From Actinomycetes bacterium (GTDB lineage Bacteria; Actinomycetota; Acidimicrobiia; Acidimicrobiales; JAMCPL01): a stretch of 64,000 nt of DNA. The stretch spans positions 178,931-242,930 of the forward strand of contig JAKBVZ010000019.1 in the NCBI GenBank assembly GCA_021841005.1, written 5' to 3'. Below, one piece after another: positions 63,840 through 64,000 of the stretch. The position numbers were made by a program, and so were the translations under genes. Under the pieces are notes generated by a model. That model was given only the letters and a program-made list of their open reading frames with translations, ran no database searches and had not been told where the DNA came from. The first letter of the stretch is position 1, and the number at the start of each line of letters is the position of its first letter.

Positions 63840-64000
63840 TGACGGCGGACACGCTAAAGTCCCCATAGGCGGCCACGGAAGTCCCCAGATACGGACACGG
63901 AAGTCCCCAGATACGGACACGGAAGTCCCCAGATACGGACACGGAAGTCCCCAGAAATCCCCCACTTACACTTTCCCTTGGGGTTTGATGAGAACTGGCA
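63840..64000. mobile_element. End of an IS21-like insertion sequence with 22-bp iterons
   Basis: Starting at TG (63840) there is TGACGGCGGACACG, then AAGTCCCCA, and from 63870 four tandem 22-bp units (63870, 63892, 63914, 63936) of form CGGACACGGAAGTCCCCAGA plus two bases. Repeated GGCGGACAC...AGTCCCC blocks at the terminus resemble IS21-family ends, where they bind the IstA transposase. No transposase is in the window; it would lie to the right. The element begins inside a CRISPR spacer. Confidence 0.6.

Noticed and set aside
63245..63842. Several 60-80 residue frames in the CRISPR array
   Set aside because: Each is built of translated repeats (NEGRFPKEPQ, RFFREPPFIEA) and is not a gene.

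Overview
The window looks like a chromosomal segment of a free-living actinobacterium with a moderate G+C content, most likely an acidophilic member of the Acidimicrobiia. This placement is inference. It rests on the actinobacterial gene orders tlyA-nadK-recN-pyrG-NUDIX-xerD and scpA-scpB-rluB-aroH-aroA-cmk-plsC, an InhA-type enoyl reductase, many leaderless promoters, secreted 'GYW..GDVYSFGD' propeller-like repeats, and a sedolisin (S53) protease, a family typical of acid habitats. No rRNA or tRNA gene was found.

Layout. 1-281 is the 3' end of gcvPB. 341-2501 is a two-component system on the minus strand. 2.6-2.7 kb holds a duplicated palindromic element. 2.9-30.8 kb is a dense housekeeping block, mostly on the plus strand: der, two MFS carriers, a HAD phosphatase, a phasin-like protein with a histone-like tail, tlyA, nadK, recN, pyrG, NUDIX, xerD, a DksA/TraR protein, an M50 protease, trpS (minus), scpAB, rluB, aroH, aroA, cmk, plsC, a GT2 glycosyltransferase and ispH (both minus), an MGDG-synthase-like glycosyltransferase and larB.

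A probable dif chromosome-dimer resolution site lies at 31537-31564, so the window probably contains the replication terminus. Gene strand bias agrees: plus to the left of it, minus just to the right. The xerD gene at 15.8 kb may encode one of the recombinases that act there.

31.6-46.2 kb is accessory and surface-directed: an alpha/beta hydrolase, an ECF sigma factor fused to a zinc-finger, transmembrane and extracytoplasmic sensor region, a secreted Kelch-like protein, an AfsR-like regulator with inverted domain order, and a 1825-residue S53 protease whose catalytic domain is split by a propeller-like insertion. 46.2-53.9 kb holds a membrane protein, a lipoprotein and an FHA-winged-helix protein, then a PP2C phosphatase, a Ser/Thr kinase with a zinc ribbon, and a TerY-type vWA protein. 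The last three form a TerY-P-like phosphorylation triad. 54.2-60.1 kb encodes a primary-like sigma factor, two membrane proteins, and a TetR/MFS pair divergent from fabI.

60.2-64.0 kb is a plastic region. Two nearly identical promoter and N-terminus cassettes drive coiled-coil proteins with different nuclease-like C-termini. They sit among gene remnants, including a broken ammonium transporter. The region ends in an 8-repeat CRISPR array that is interrupted by what looks like the iteron-bearing end of an IS21-like element. A third coiled-coil paralogue lies at 30.8 kb beside dif. This dispersed coiled-coil family, with its conserved leaderless promoter and internally homogenised heptad repeats, is the best candidate here for an undescribed system.
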